From Streptomyces sp. GSL17-111 (lineage in GTDB: Bacteria > Actinomycetota > Actinomycetes > Streptomycetales > Streptomycetaceae): a DNA stretch of 64,000 nucleotides. Below are positions 1 to 8,884 of this stretch, one piece after another. Numbering within the stretch: the first letter of the stretch is position 1; every line of letters starts with the position of its first letter. The notes below the pieces were generated by a model, which was not told the origin of the DNA, did not search any database, and saw only the letters and a list, made by a program, of their open reading frames with translations. The position numbers and the translations under genes were made by a program. The stretch covers positions 2,231,001 to 2,295,000 of the forward strand of contig NZ_JBAJNS010000001.1 in the NCBI RefSeq assembly GCF_037911585.1, written 5' to 3'.

Positions 1-369
1 CACGCCCAGGCGCAGCGCACCGGCCTGACCGGAGATGCCGCCGCCGCTGATGCGGGCGACGACGTCGTAGCGGTCGTCCAGCTCGAGCACCTTGAAGGGC
101 TCGTTGACTTCCTGCTGGTGCACCTTGTTGGGGAAGTAGGTCTCCAGGGTGCGACCGTTGATCTTCCACTTGCCGCTGCCCGGCACGATGCGCACGCGGG
201 CGATGGCGTTCTTGCGGCGCCCGGTGCCGGCGCCCGGCAGCGGGTCGCCGAAGTGGGAGGCGAGCGACTCGGTCGAGTACTCGCCCTCGACGCCCTCGGG
301 CGTCTCGGTGCTGTAGTGCTCGATGTCCTCGGTGTCGACGACGGGGGTCTCAGCGGTGGTCTCGGCCAC
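1..369 (-). CDS. rpsI: 30S ribosomal protein S9, 3' end cut by window edge
   Basis: S9 sits in the head of the 30S subunit and its C-terminal tail reaches the P-site tRNA. The 123 visible residues contain the S9 core: a [17 protein letters not shown] segment, then [11 protein letters not shown], and a glycine-rich [14 protein letters not shown] stretch. The actinobacterial acidic N-terminal extension (about 45 residues, rich in E and T) is also present. Translation starts at GTG 369-367 behind a GAGGAG ribosome binding site. The C-terminal tail lies beyond base 1. It follows rplM by 38 nt on the same strand, the usual rplM-rpsI pair. Confidence 0.97.
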   Translation of the reverse strand, partial: MAETTAETPVVDTEDIEHYSTETPEGVEGEYSTESLASHFGDPLPGAGTGRRKNAIARVRIVPGSGKWKINGRTLETYFPNKVHQQEVNEPFKVLELDDRYDVVARISGGGISGQAGALRLGV

Positions 370-407
370 GATGCTCCTCGGTTCTCTGTGTTCCGGTAGT
401 GGCCGGA

Positions 408-851
408 TTACTGGCTGATCTGGGTGATCTCGAACGGCACGGGCTGCTGCGCGCCGTGCGGGTGCTCGGCGCCGCGGTAGACCTTCAGCTTCGAGAGCAT
501 CTGGCGGCCCAGCGTGTTCTTGGGGAGCATGCCCTTGACGGCCTTCTCGACGGCCTTCTCCGGGTTGTTCTCCAGCAGGTCCTCGTAGCGGACGGAGCGG
601 AGACCGCCCGGGTACCCGGAGTGGCGGTAGGCCAGCTTCTGGGTCCGCTTGTTGCCGGAGAGGTGCACCTTCTCCGCGTTGACGATGATGACGAAGTCAC
701 CAGCGTCAACGTGCGGCGCGTACACGGGCTTGTGCTTGCCCCGGAGGAGGGTTGCGGCCTGCGAGGCCAGACGGCCCAGGACAACGTCCTGCGCGTCGAT
801 GACGTGCCACTGGCGCTTGATGTCGCCGGGCTTGGGGCTGTACGTACGCAC
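408..851 (-). CDS. rplM: 50S ribosomal protein L13
   Basis: L13 is an early-assembling protein of the 50S subunit. The 147-residue product begins [10 protein letters not shown] and carries the family block [19 protein letters not shown], followed by [34 protein letters not shown] and a [13 protein letters not shown] block. A longer reading frame extends upstream to 908, but homologues begin at RTYSPKPGD, so the GTG at 851-849 is chosen. It is the first gene of the rplM-rpsI pair, with a roughly 220 nt gene-poor stretch upstream that should hold its promoter. Confidence 0.97.
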   Translation of the reverse strand: MRTYSPKPGDIKRQWHVIDAQDVVLGRLASQAATLLRGKHKPVYAPHVDAGDFVIIVNAEKVHLSGNKRTQKLAYRHSGYPGGLRSVRYEDLLENNPEKAVEKAVKGMLPKNTLGRQMLSKLKVYRGAEHPHGAQQPVPFEITQISQ

Positions 852-1071
852 GGTCGTATGCCTTCGCTTCTTCTGAGTGAGTCCTGACAGGGCCACCAGA
901 TGGATCACGACAGCCTGGACCGCACGACGGTGACGCGGGCCGTGTGCAGATGCTGGTCATCTACCGGTGGGCCGGTGTAGGGCCCCCCTCACGTGAGAAT
1001 GAGGCAGACCGGTACACAACGATCTCGCAGAATACCGGCCGCCCCCCGATCGGGTCAAAACCGGGCCGCCC

Positions 1072-1158
1072 TCAGCGCTGCGCGGGGAACTCCGAGGTGT
1101 CGAGCTCCACGACCCGCCCGTCGGCGAGCGGCAGCCGGACGGGCTCCCCGAACGGCAT
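1072..1158 (-). CDS. Possible 28-residue protein, unrecognised
   Basis: A short frame starting MPFGEPVRLPLADGR and ending TSEFPAQR lies directly downstream of the ABC-F gene on the same strand. An AGGA motif is spaced 5 nt before the ATG. The frame could also start at GTG 1176 or further up. Acidic and hydrophobic residues alternate and codons look normal for the region. I do not recognise a family. It could be a real small protein made with the ABC-F ATPase or a chance frame. Confidence 0.33.
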   Translation of the reverse strand: MPFGEPVRLPLADGRVVELDTSEFPAQR

Positions 1159-1235
1159 CTCCGTCCTGCTTCTCACCTCGGTCCGCGTCCGGGCCAGGAC
1201 CCCACGCCCCCGACCCCGTCCGCCATGGACGGGGC

Positions 1236-2864
1236 TCAGCGGGCGCGGGCGACGCGGCGTTCGTCCCAGACGGGCTCCGCGGACTCCCGGACGCGGCCGT
1301 CCGCGCCGAAGACGAGGTAGCGGTCGAAGGAGCGGGCGAACCAGCGGTCGTGGGTGACCGCCAGCACCGTGCCCTGGTAGGCCTCCAGCCCGGCCTGGAG
1401 GGCTTCGGCGCTCTCCAGGTCCAGGTTGTCCGTCGGCTCGTCCAGGAGCAGCGCCGTCGCCCCGCCCAGCTCCAGCAGCAGGATCTGGAACCGGGCCTGC
1501 TGCCCGCCGGACAACCGGTCGAAGGGCTGCTCGGAGGCGCGGTCCAGCTCGTAGCGGCGCAGGGCCGACATCGCCGCACCCCGGTCCAGGGCGTGCTCCG
1601 TCCACAGGATGTCCCGCAGCGGCCGTCCGGCGAGCTCGGGGTGGGCGTGCGTCTGCGCGAAGTGCCCCGGCACGACGCGCGCGCCCAGCCGCCGGCTCCC
1701 GGTGTGGGCGACGGGGTGCTCGGGATCGTCCGCCAGCAGCCGCAGGAAGTGCGACTTCCCCGAGCCGTTCGAGCCGAGCACCGCGACCCGTTCGCCGTAG
1801 AACACCTCCAGGTCGAAGGGGTGCATCAGGCCGGTCAGCTCCAGCCGCTCGCAGGTGACGGCCCGCACGCCCGTGCGTCCGCCGCGCAGCCGCATGGTGA
1901 TCCGCTGCGCGCGCGGCGGCTCCTGCGGCGGGCCCGCCTCCTCGAACTTCCGCAGCCGCGTCCGCGCCGCCTGGTACCGGGAGGCGAGGTCGCTGTTGAA
2001 CGCGGCCTTGTTCTTGAGCGTGTTCACGAGCTGCTTGAGCTGCGCGTGCTTCTCGTCCCAGCGCCGCCGCAGCTCCTCGAAGCGGGCGAAGCGCTCGCGC
2101 CGGGCCTGGTGGTAGGTGTCGAAGCCACCGCCGTGCACCCACACGTCCGAACCGGCCGGGCCGGGCTCGACGCTGATGATCTTCTCGGCCGAGCGGGCCA
2201 GGAGCTCGCGGTCGTGGGAGATGAACAGCACCGTCTTGCGCGTCTCCCGCAGCTGCTCCTCCAGCCAGCGCTTGCCGGGGACGTCGAGGTAGTTGTCCGG
2301 CTCGTCCAGCAGCAGCACCTCGTCGGGGCCGCGCAGCAGCGACTCCAGGACGAGACGTTTCTGCTCCCCGCCGGAGAGCGTGCGCACCTCGCGCCACCGG
2401 GCCTTCTCGTACGGGACGCCGAGGGCGGCCGTCGTGCAGATGTCCCACTGCGTCTCGGCCTCGTAGCCCCGGACCTCCGCCCAGTCGCTGAGGGCCTGCG
2501 CGTAGGCGAGCTGCGCGGGCTCGTCGTCCCGCTCCATGACCGCGAGCTCCGCCGCGTCGACGGCACGGGCGGCCTCCCGCACGCGGGGCGGGGCGACGGA
2601 GACCAGCAGGTCCCGCACCGTGCGCTCGTCCCGCACCGAGCCGACGAACTGCGGCATCACGCCCAGCCCGCCGGTGACCGCCACGGTGCCGCCGTGCGCC
2701 TCGACCTCACCGGCGAGGATGCGCAGCAGCGTCGTCTTCCCCGCGCCGTTGGCCCCGACCAGCGCGACGGCCGCCCCCTCGCCGACCCGGAACGAGGCGT
2801 CGGCCAGCAGCAGCCGCCCGTCCGGGAGGTAGTACTCGACGTGCGCGGCTTCGAGGTGTCCCAT
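1236..2864 (-). CDS. ABC-F family ATPase (ribosome-associated type)
   Basis: The 542-residue protein has two ATP-binding cassettes and no membrane segment, the ABC-F layout. Proteins of this type act on the ribosomal E site as translation factors or antibiotic-protection factors. Cassette 1 has Walker A GANGAGKTT (37-45), signature LSGGEQKR (163-170) and Walker B VLLLDEP (183-189). Cassette 2 has GSNGSGKS (364-371), LSGGQQAR (451-458) and LLLDEP (482-487). The linker at about 250-310 is charged and alpha-helical, as expected for the P-site interacting arm. Which subfamily it belongs to, and whether it gives drug resistance, cannot be read from sequence alone. It lies between truA and rplM, inside the ribosomal block. 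Confidence 0.93.
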   Translation of the reverse strand: MGHLEAAHVEYYLPDGRLLLADASFRVGEGAAVALVGANGAGKTTLLRILAGEVEAHGGTVAVTGGLGVMPQFVGSVRDERTVRDLLVSVAPPRVREAARAVDAAELAVMERDDEPAQLAYAQALSDWAEVRGYEAETQWDICTTAALGVPYEKARWREVRTLSGGEQKRLVLESLLRGPDEVLLLDEPDNYLDVPGKRWLEEQLRETRKTVLFISHDRELLARSAEKIISVEPGPAGSDVWVHGGGFDTYHQARRERFARFEELRRRWDEKHAQLKQLVNTLKNKAAFNSDLASRYQAARTRLRKFEEAGPPQEPPRAQRITMRLRGGRTGVRAVTCERLELTGLMHPFDLEVFYGERVAVLGSNGSGKSHFLRLLADDPEHPVAHTGSRRLGARVVPGHFAQTHAHPELAGRPLRDILWTEHALDRGAAMSALRRYELDRASEQPFDRLSGGQQARFQILLLELGGATALLLDEPTDNLDLESAEALQAGLEAYQGTVLAVTHDRWFARSFDRYLVFGADGRVRESAEPVWDERRVARAR

Positions 2865-2962
2865 GGTTCCGGATTGTGGACGTCACCGGCCGGGAAGGCC
2901 ACCGCTTTTCCCCGTACTCCCAGCCGGACGGGACGTGCGAAACACCCTCTAGGATGCGGGCC

Positions 2963-3808
2963 ATGAGCTTTGGGCAAGGGGGGCCGGGCTGGGGGCCCGG
3001 GGACCAGCGGACTCCCGACTGGAACGCGCTCGCCGACACGGCCGCCGCGTCCCGCGCGCGCCGGCGGCGCTGGGCGCTGATCGGCGGCGGCGCGGCGGCG
3101 ACGGTGGCCGTCGCCGCGATCGTGGCCGTGGCCGTCGTCCAGGGCGGCGGAGGCGGCACCTCCGACGACCCGACGACCGCCCTGCCGACCCCCGCCGACC
3201 TGCCCTCCGGCCCCTCCCAGCCGGAGCCGGACTTCACCGAGGCGCCCCCGCCGCCGAACCCGTACGAGTTCATCTCCGACCCGGACAGGGACACCGCCCC
3301 GCGTACGGCGGAGAGCTTCTTCCCCGCCGAGACGATCGAGGTGGAGGGCCGCACGTTCACGCGCGTCGCGGCGAAGTCCACCGACGACTGCTCCTCGGCC
3401 GCCCGCGAGGAGCTCGCGAAGGTCCTGACGGACGGCGGCTGCACCGAACTGCACCGCGCGACGTTCACCCGCGACGGCGTCGCCATCACCGTCGGCATCG
3501 CGGTCCTGCCCTCGGAGGATGCCGCCGTACAGGCCAAGGAGGACGCCCGGCCCTACGTCGCGCCCCTCACCGCGGGCCCGGTGCCCGAGGACTTCTGCCG
3601 GTACTCGGCCTGCCGGTCCAGCGCCAACGCCTACGGGCGCTACACCTACTTCACGCTCTCCGGCTACCTCGACGGCACGAACGTCACGCCGGAGGAGGAG
3701 AAAGCGCTCAACGCGGGCCGCGACCTGGCCGCCCACGCGCAGGACCGCATCCACCTGAGGGGCGAGGAGCAGGCCGCCGCGGCGGCGACCGCCCCGCCCG
3801 CCGGCTGA
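2963..3808 (+). CDS. Membrane-anchored hypothetical protein with extracytoplasmic domain
   Basis: I do not recognise this 281-residue protein beyond its layout. A proline/glycine-rich head of about 30 residues is followed by an arginine cluster (ARRRRW), one transmembrane helix rich in A, V and I (about 37-57), a Pro/Ser/Thr-rich spacer, and a folded outer domain with four cysteines (DDCSS, GGCTEL, DFCRYSACR) that could form disulfides. The ATG at 2963 is preferred over an in-frame ATG at 2876 because AGGA at 2951-2954 is well spaced for it. It is the only plus-strand gene inside the ribosomal block and converges on truA. Topology predicts an outside C-terminus. Confidence 0.8.
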   Translation: MSFGQGGPGWGPGDQRTPDWNALADTAAASRARRRRWALIGGGAAATVAVAAIVAVAVVQGGGGGTSDDPTTALPTPADLPSGPSQPEPDFTEAPPPPNPYEFISDPDRDTAPRTAESFFPAETIEVEGRTFTRVAAKSTDDCSSAAREELAKVLTDGGCTELHRATFTRDGVAITVGIAVLPSEDAAVQAKEDARPYVAPLTAGPVPEDFCRYSACRSSANAYGRYTYFTLSGYLDGTNVTPEEEKALNAGRDLAAHAQDRIHLRGEEQAAAAATAPPAG

Positions 3809-3845
3809 CGCGCCGGACGGCGGGGCGCACGTCCCCCGGGGACCG

Positions 3846-4691
3846 TCAGCGGCAGGGCAGCAGCGAGCGGAGGTTGCGGGCCTCGGCGTTGCGCGCGGCG
3901 AGCGCGTCGTCGGCCGGATAGCCGACCTCCTCCAGCGTCAGCCCGTGCGGCCGCACGACGTGCACCGCCGAGTCGCGGACGCCCGCCGCCAGGACCTCGC
4001 CCGGCCACGTGGGGGGTCGGTGGCCGTCACCGACGAAGAGCATGGCGCCCACCAGCGAGCGCACCATGTTGTGGCAGAACGCGTCCGCCCTGACGGTCGC
4101 CTCCAGGACGCCGTCCGGGCGCCGCTCCCAGCGCAGGTCCAGCAGCCGGCGGATCGTCGTGGCGCCGTCCCGCTTCTTGCAGTACGCCGCGAAGTCGTGC
4201 TCCCCGAGCAGGTGCGCGGCGGCGGCGTTCATGGCGTCCAGGTCGAGCGGCCAGTTGTGCCACAGCACGTGGCCGCGCAGCAGCGGGTCGACGCCGCCGG
4301 GGTCGTCGGTGACCCGGTAGGCGTACCGGCGCCAGATCGCCGAGAAGCGGGCGTTGAAGTGCTCCGGGGCGGGCGTCAGGCGCCACACCCGGACGTCGTG
4401 GGGCAGCCGTCCGGCGAGCCGGCGCAGCAGCTGCTCGCGGTGCGCCTCCCACAGCCCGGCGGGCAGGTCCACGTGGGCGACCTGCCCGCGCGCGTGCACG
4501 CCCGCGTCCGTCCGCCCGGCGACCGTCAGCTCGAACGGCTCGGCGGAGCGCGTCACGACGCGCAGCGCCTCCTGGATCTCGCCCTGCACCGTGCGGCGGC
4601 CCCGCTGCACGGCCCACCCGGAGAAGTCCCGGCCGTCATAGCCCAGGTCCAGCCGTACCCGGACGCATCCGGGCTCCACCCGCTCACTCAC
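3846..4691 (-). CDS. truA: tRNA pseudouridine(38-40) synthase TruA
   Basis: TruA converts uridines 38-40 in the anticodon arm of tRNAs to pseudouridine. The 281-residue product shows [14 protein letters not shown] near the N-terminus and the catalytic motif [12 protein letters not shown], with the nucleophile Asp62. C-terminal blocks include [15 protein letters not shown] and [14 protein letters not shown]. In actinobacteria truA commonly follows rplQ, as here. A hairpin lies between the two genes, so truA probably depends on read-through or its own promoter. Confidence 0.96.
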   Translation of the reverse strand: MSERVEPGCVRVRLDLGYDGRDFSGWAVQRGRRTVQGEIQEALRVVTRSAEPFELTVAGRTDAGVHARGQVAHVDLPAGLWEAHREQLLRRLAGRLPHDVRVWRLTPAPEHFNARFSAIWRRYAYRVTDDPGGVDPLLRGHVLWHNWPLDLDAMNAAAAHLLGEHDFAAYCKKRDGATTIRRLLDLRWERRPDGVLEATVRADAFCHNMVRSLVGAMLFVGDGHRPPTWPGEVLAAGVRDSAVHVVRPHGLTLEEVGYPADDALAARNAEARNLRSLLPCR

Positions 4692-4742
4692 CCGCGTCGT
4701 TCCTCTCTCCCCGGCCTTCGGCAGCCCCGCCCGGTACGCGGA

Positions 4743-4773
4743 CGGGCCCGCCCCCGGTGAGGGAGCGGGCCCG
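4743..4773 (-). terminator. Hairpin after rplQ
   Basis: The arms CGGGCCCGC (4743-4751) and GCGGGCCCG (4765-4773) are perfect reverse complements around a 13 nt loop. They begin 23 nt past the rplQ stop and precede truA. There is no strong T-run, which is common for GC-rich actinobacterial terminators. It could reduce rather than abolish read-through. Confidence 0.6.
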
Positions 4774-4795
4774 CGAGCACACCGGGCGGTGGTGC

Positions 4796-5311
4796 TCAGG
4801 CGTCCTTGGACTCCTCGGCGGCCTCGGCCGACTCCTCGGCCGGGGCCTCGGTGTCGTCGGCCTTCTTGAGGTCCGCGGCCTTCTCGCCCTCGGCGTCCTT
4901 CGCGGAACGCTTCGTGGCGGCCTCGGCCTCACCGACAGCGGTCTGCTGCACGGTCAGGGCCTCCACCAGCTCGATGACCGCCATGGGCGCGTTGTCGCCG
5001 CGACGGTTGCCGATCTTGGTGATCCGGGTGTAGCCACCCGGGCGGTTCTCGTAGCGCGGGCCGATCTCGGTGAAGAGGGTGTGCACGACGGACTTGTCCA
5101 GGACCGTGCGCATGACCTGGCGACGGTTGTGCAGGTCGCCCTTCTTCGCCTTGGTGATCAGACGCTCCGCGACCGGACGCAGGCGGCGGGCCTTCGCCTC
5201 GGTGGTGGTGATGCGGCCGTGCTCGAAGAGGGCCGTGGCGAGGTTCCCCAGCATGGCCTTCTGGTGCGCGGCGCTGCCGCCCAGACGGGCACCCTTGGTG
5301 GGCTTCGGCAT
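4796..5311 (-). CDS. rplQ: 50S ribosomal protein L17
   Basis: L17 lies near the exit of the peptide tunnel. The 171-residue product starts [17 protein letters not shown] and contains [33 protein letters not shown], the family core. Residues from about 120 form an Ala/Glu/Lys-rich tail typical of actinobacterial L17 and absent from shorter homologues. The start at 5311 is chosen over the frame's earlier codon at 5335 because all homologues begin at MPKPTKG and an AAGGAG site precedes it. It follows rpoA across a hairpin. Confidence 0.97.
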   Translation of the reverse strand: MPKPTKGARLGGSAAHQKAMLGNLATALFEHGRITTTEAKARRLRPVAERLITKAKKGDLHNRRQVMRTVLDKSVVHTLFTEIGPRYENRPGGYTRITKIGNRRGDNAPMAVIELVEALTVQQTAVGEAEAATKRSAKDAEGEKAADLKKADDTEAPAEESAEAAEESKDA

Positions 5312-5390
5312 CGTGTTTCTCCTTGGTGTCTGCACCGGCCGTATCAGGTACCGGTGTCAGGGTCCGCACGGGCTCGTGCCCGCGCGGAAC

Positions 5391-5419
5391 CCGGGGCCCG
5401 CCCGCTGGACGGGCCCCGG
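5391..5419 (-). terminator. Hairpin between rpoA and rplQ
   Basis: CCGGGGCCCG (5391-5400) and CGGGCCCCGG (5410-5419) form a perfect 10 bp stem with a 9 nt loop, beginning 4 nt past the rpoA stop. The position suggests an attenuating terminator or a processing site between rpoA and rplQ, since the two are usually co-transcribed. Confidence 0.55.
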
Positions 5420-5423
5420 ACGA

Positions 5424-6446
5424 TCAGTACTGCTCGGTCTCGACGAAGCCCTGGTCGGCGTCGTCGTCCGCGCCGTAGGCGTCGGCGGCGGCGGTCGGGT
5501 CGAACCCGGGCGGGCTGTCCTTGAGCGCCAGGCCCATGCCGTGCAGCTTGGCCTTGACCTCGTCGATGGACTTCGCGCCGAAGTTGCGGATGTCCAGCAG
5601 GTCCGCCTCGGAGCGGGCCACGAGCTCGCCCACCGAGTGGATGCCCTCGCGCTTGAGGCAGTTGTAGGAGCGGACCGTCAGCTCCAGCTCCTCGATCGGC
5701 AGCGCCAGGTCGGCGGCCAGGGCGGCGTCCGTCGGCGACGGGCCCATGTCGATGCCCTCGGCGTCGACGTTGAGCTCGCGGGCCAGGCCGAACAGCTCGA
5801 CCAGCGTCTTACCGGCGGAGGCGACGGCGTCACGCGGACGCATCGACTCCTTCGTCTCGACGTCGACGATCAGCTTGTCGAAGTCGGTGCGCTGCTCGAC
5901 ACGGGTCGCCTCGACCTTGTAGGTGACCTTGAGCACCGGGCTGTAGATGGAGTCGACCGGGATACGGCCGATCTCCTGGCCCGCCTGCTTGTTCTGCACG
6001 GCGGAGACGTAGCCGCGGCCGCGCTCGACCGTCAGCTCCATCTCCAGCTTGCCCTTGCCGTTGAGCGTGGCGAGGACGAGGTCGGGGTTGTGCACCTCGA
6101 CACCGGCCGGCGGCGCGATGTCGGCGGCGGTGACCAGACCCGGGCCCTGCTTGCGCAGGTACATCACGACCGGCTCGTCGTGCTCGGAGGAGACGACGAG
6201 CTGCTTGATGTTGAGGATCAGGTCGGTGACGTCCTCCTTGACGCCCGGCACGGTGGTGAACTCGTGCAGGACGCCGTCGATCCGGATGCTGGTGACGGCC
6301 GCACCGGGGATCGAGGAGAGGAGCGTACGACGCAGGGAGTTACCGAGGGTGTAGCCGAAGCCCGGCTCCAGCGGCTCGATCACGAACCGGGAACGGAACT
6401 CGTCGACGACCTCTTCGGTCAGGGAAGGGCGCTGAGCGATCAGCAT
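5424..6446 (-). CDS. rpoA: DNA-directed RNA polymerase alpha subunit
   Basis: Alpha dimerises to seed RNA polymerase assembly and its C-terminal domain contacts UP elements and activators. The 340-residue length is standard for actinobacteria. The N-terminal domain (about 1-230) shows [28 protein letters not shown], the dimer and beta/beta-prime binding block. The C-terminal domain (about 255-320) shows [15 protein letters not shown] and [19 protein letters not shown]. The acidic tail is lineage-typical. It lies between rpsD and rplQ, flanked by hairpins on both sides, so its level may be set apart from the ribosomal proteins. Confidence 0.98.
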   Translation of the reverse strand: MLIAQRPSLTEEVVDEFRSRFVIEPLEPGFGYTLGNSLRRTLLSSIPGAAVTSIRIDGVLHEFTTVPGVKEDVTDLILNIKQLVVSSEHDEPVVMYLRKQGPGLVTAADIAPPAGVEVHNPDLVLATLNGKGKLEMELTVERGRGYVSAVQNKQAGQEIGRIPVDSIYSPVLKVTYKVEATRVEQRTDFDKLIVDVETKESMRPRDAVASAGKTLVELFGLARELNVDAEGIDMGPSPTDAALAADLALPIEELELTVRSYNCLKREGIHSVGELVARSEADLLDIRNFGAKSIDEVKAKLHGMGLALKDSPPGFDPTAAADAYGADDDADQGFVETEQY

Positions 6447-6493
6447 GGGGATGTGCCTCCAGTCTTCGGCAACCGCTATTTGATGCCGGACTC

Positions 6494-6519
6494 CCCGGAC
6501 GGCCCACCGGCCGTCCGGG
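6494..6519 (-). terminator. Hairpin upstream of rpoA
   Basis: CCCGGACGGC (6494-6503) pairs perfectly with GCCGTCCGGG (6510-6519) around a 6 nt loop. It lies in the 146 nt gap between rpsD and rpoA. A second, weaker inverted repeat (CGGGCGG with CCGCCCG, about 6537-6572) lies between this hairpin and rpsD. Together they could terminate transcripts after rpsD or form the rpoA leader. Confidence 0.5.
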
Positions 6520-6592
6520 CTCTACCGCAAGGGTACGGGCGGCCCGGGGTGATGCACCCGCGGACCGCCCGCCCCGTGTGAGCAGGACCCGA

Positions 6593-7219
6593 TTACTTCG
6601 AGTACAGCTCGACGATCAGCTGCTCCTGCACCTGGGTGTCGATCACCTGGCGCTCGGGCATGCTGTGCACGAGGATCCGCAGCTTGGAGGGGATGACCTC
6701 CAGCCACGCCGGGACGGTCTTGTCCCCGGCCTCGGCCTGCGCCACCTGGAACGGCGTCATGTTCCGGGAGGACTCGCGGACCTCGATGATGTCGCTCGGG
6801 GAGACCCGGGCGGAGGGGATGTCCGTCTTGCGGCCGTTCACGAGGATGTGGCCGTGACGGACGAGCTGACGGGCGTGGTCGCGGGACTTGGCGTAGCCGG
6901 CCCGGTACACGACGTTGTCCAGCCGGGTCTCGAGGATGCGCAGCAGGTTCTCACCGGTCTTGCCGGACTTCCTGTTGGCCTCGTTGTAGTAGCCCCGGAA
7001 CTGCTTCTCGAGGACACCGTAGATCCGCGCGCACTTCTGCTTCTCACGCTTCTGCAGCAGGTACTCGCTGTCCTTGGTGCGCCCGCGTCCGTGCTCACCC
7101 GGGGGGTAAGGACGGATCTCGATCGGGCACTTCGCGCTCTCGCACTTAGCTCCCTTGAGGAAGAGCTTCTGCTTCTCCCGACGGCAACGCTTGCAGTCGG
7201 CCCCGGTGTAACGCGCCAT
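6593..7219 (-). CDS. rpsD: 30S ribosomal protein S4, zinc-binding form
   Basis: S4 nucleates 30S assembly by binding 16S rRNA and often autoregulates its operon. The 208-residue protein has four cysteines near the N-terminus (C9, C12, C26, C31), the zinc-ligand arrangement of C+ S4 proteins. RPYPPGEHGRGR follows, and then the S4 RNA-binding domain (RLDNVVYRAG, ARQLVRHGHILVNG). Its place between rpsK and rpoA is the common bacterial alpha-operon position. As I recall, the well-studied Streptomyces coelicolor rpsD lies elsewhere and lacks these cysteines, so a second zinc-free copy may exist outside the window. Confidence 0.96.
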   Translation of the reverse strand: MARYTGADCKRCRREKQKLFLKGAKCESAKCPIEIRPYPPGEHGRGRTKDSEYLLQKREKQKCARIYGVLEKQFRGYYNEANRKSGKTGENLLRILETRLDNVVYRAGYAKSRDHARQLVRHGHILVNGRKTDIPSARVSPSDIIEVRESSRNMTPFQVAQAEAGDKTVPAWLEVIPSKLRILVHSMPERQVIDTQVQEQLIVELYSK

Positions 7220-7245
7220 AGTCTCTTGTCTCCTACTTCAGCTGG

Positions 7246-7650
7246 TCAGACGCGGCGACGCTTGGGCGGGCGGCAGCCGTTGTGCGGGGTGGGGGTGACG
7301 TCCTGGATCGAGCCGACCTCCAGGCCGGTGGCCTGGAGCGAACGGATCGCGGTCTCACGGCCGGAGCCGGGACCCTTCACGAAGACGTCCACCTTCCGCA
7401 TGCCGTGCTCCTGCGCGCGACGGGCGGCCGACTCGGCGGCCATCTGCGCGGCGAACGGCGTCGACTTGCGCGAACCCTTGAAGCCCACGTGCCCGGCCGA
7501 GGCCCAGGAGATCACGTTGCCGGTGGGGTCGGTGATGGAAACGATGGTGTTGTTGAACGTGCTCTTGATGTGAGCGTGCCCGTGGGCGACGTTCTTCTTC
7601 TCCTTGCGGCGCACCTTCTTGGCGCCCGCAGTACGGCCCTTCGGAGGCAT
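7246..7650 (-). CDS. rpsK: 30S ribosomal protein S11
   Basis: S11 forms part of the 30S platform near the mRNA exit. The 134-residue product begins [20 protein letters not shown]. It contains [40 protein letters not shown] and the C-terminal block [18 protein letters not shown], all diagnostic of S11. It lies 65 nt downstream of rpsM and 26 nt upstream of rpsD on the same strand, in standard alpha-operon order. Confidence 0.98.
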   Translation of the reverse strand: MPPKGRTAGAKKVRRKEKKNVAHGHAHIKSTFNNTIVSITDPTGNVISWASAGHVGFKGSRKSTPFAAQMAAESAARRAQEHGMRKVDVFVKGPGSGRETAIRSLQATGLEVGSIQDVTPTPHNGCRPPKRRRV

Positions 7651-7715
7651 ATAGATTTACTCCCGTGGAGGTGGTCGGTCCTGCAGCTCGGACCGCTTGT
7701 AGCGTCCGGTGCGGA

Positions 7716-8096
7716 CTACTTCTTGCCCGGCTTCTTCTTGCCGGCGATGGCGCGACGCGGGCCCTTGCGGGTGCGGGCGTTGGTCTTGGTGCGCTGACCG
7801 CGGACCGGCAGGCCGCGGCGGTGCCGCAGACCCTGGTAGTTGCCGATCTCGACCTTGCGGCGGATGTCGGCCTGGATCTCGCGACGGAGGTCACCCTCGG
7901 TCTGGATGTTGGCCTCAACGTACTCGCGGAGCTTGACCAGCTCCTCCTCGGTGAGGTCCCGGACGCGGGTGTCCGGGTTCACGCCGGTGGCGGAGAGGGT
8001 CTCGCGGGACCGGGTACGGCCGATGCCGAAGACATAGGTGAGGGCGACCTCCACCCGCTTGTCGCGCGGGAGGTCAACGCCTTCGAGGCGTGCCAT
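7716..8096 (-). CDS. rpsM: 30S ribosomal protein S13
   Basis: S13 sits at the top of the 30S head and bridges to the 50S subunit. The 126-residue product reads [21 protein letters not shown] with [12 protein letters not shown], then [20 protein letters not shown] and a lysine-rich end GKKKPGKK. Length and motifs match the family. It heads the rpsM-rpsK-rpsD set. About 195 nt separate it from rpmJ upstream, room for an internal promoter. Confidence 0.98.
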   Translation of the reverse strand: MARLEGVDLPRDKRVEVALTYVFGIGRTRSRETLSATGVNPDTRVRDLTEEELVKLREYVEANIQTEGDLRREIQADIRRKVEIGNYQGLRHRRGLPVRGQRTKTNARTRKGPRRAIAGKKKPGKK

Positions 8097-8291
8097 GGAT
8101 GTGGCTCCTGAATGTTCACGGAGGTCTTCCGCAGCACCGTTCCCGTACGGCTCCCGAGGGGGCCTACGAGCCGGGTCCCCGGCCTCCGGACCGGGGGTGT
8201 CGTCCCCACACGTGACGTGGGGGGTCGGGTGACTGCGTATCTACGTGTGCTCGCGTCGCGCGAAGTACTGCGAGGTGCGGGTCGTGCTGCG

Positions 8292-8405
8292 TCAGCCCTG
8301 GCGCTGCTTGTGGCGCAGGTTGTCGCAGATGACCATGACCCGGCCGTGACGGCGGATCACCTTGCACTTGTCGCAGATCTTCTTGACGCTCGGCTTGACC
8401 TTCAT
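8292..8405 (-). CDS. rpmJ: 50S ribosomal protein L36, zinc form
   Basis: This 37-residue protein, [20 protein letters not shown] and onward, has zinc ligands C11, C14, C27 and a final His ([11 protein letters not shown]), the C+ form of L36. L36 helps organise 23S rRNA near the peptidyl transferase region. The start at 8405 fits homologues; the longer frame upstream is not conserved. It lies between infA and rpsM, the usual position. Confidence 0.97.
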   Translation of the reverse strand: MKVKPSVKKICDKCKVIRRHGRVMVICDNLRHKQRQG

Positions 8406-8463
8406 GGGATTGAGGTTCTCCGGGTCTGGCCAGCACCTCACGGGAGCGAGGTGAGGGCTCGAT

Positions 8464-8685
8464 CTACTTGTAGCGGTAGACGATCCGTCCACGCGTCAGG
8501 TCGTAGGGAGACAGCTCCACCACGACCCGGTCGTCAGGAAGGATACGGATGTAGTGCATCCGCATCTTGCCGCTGATGTGCGCGAGGACCTGGTGACCGT
8601 TCTGGAGCTCCACCTTGAACATGGCGTTCGGCAGGGACTCGACAACGGTGCCCTCGATTTCGATGGCCCCTTGTTTTTTGGCCAT
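8464..8685 (-). CDS. infA: Translation initiation factor IF-1
   Basis: IF-1 binds the A site of the 30S subunit during initiation. The 73-residue product [20 protein letters not shown], followed by [21 protein letters not shown] and a C-terminal GRIVYRYK, is a single S1-like OB fold of standard length. The start at 8685 is chosen because homologues begin MAKK. It lies 199 nt downstream of map and 58 nt upstream of rpmJ. Confidence 0.98.
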   Translation of the reverse strand: MAKKQGAIEIEGTVVESLPNAMFKVELQNGHQVLAHISGKMRMHYIRILPDDRVVVELSPYDLTRGRIVYRYK

Positions 8686-8884
8686 ACTTGAGGTTTTCAC
8701 CTTCCGGGATCGGCTACCTGGACCGGCCCGGGCATAGGGGTACACCGGGACCGACGAGCCAGTCTACGCCAGGGTGGCCCGGAGAACGAAATCGGGGCGA
8801 TCGCGTAAGCCTTCCCACTCGGCCACACGCTCACACGTCCGCCCCGGACGACGGCCGGAGGCGTGTGCGGGAGGCCGCCGCCCC

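Noticed and set aside
993..2966. A 657-codon plus-strand frame over the ABC-F gene
   Set aside because: Antisense shadow without motifs; the minus strand has complete Walker and signature motifs.
8686..8884. Possible tRNA or small gene between infA and map
   Set aside because: No cloverleaf with T-loop and D-loop sequences and no frame with a ribosome binding site was found.
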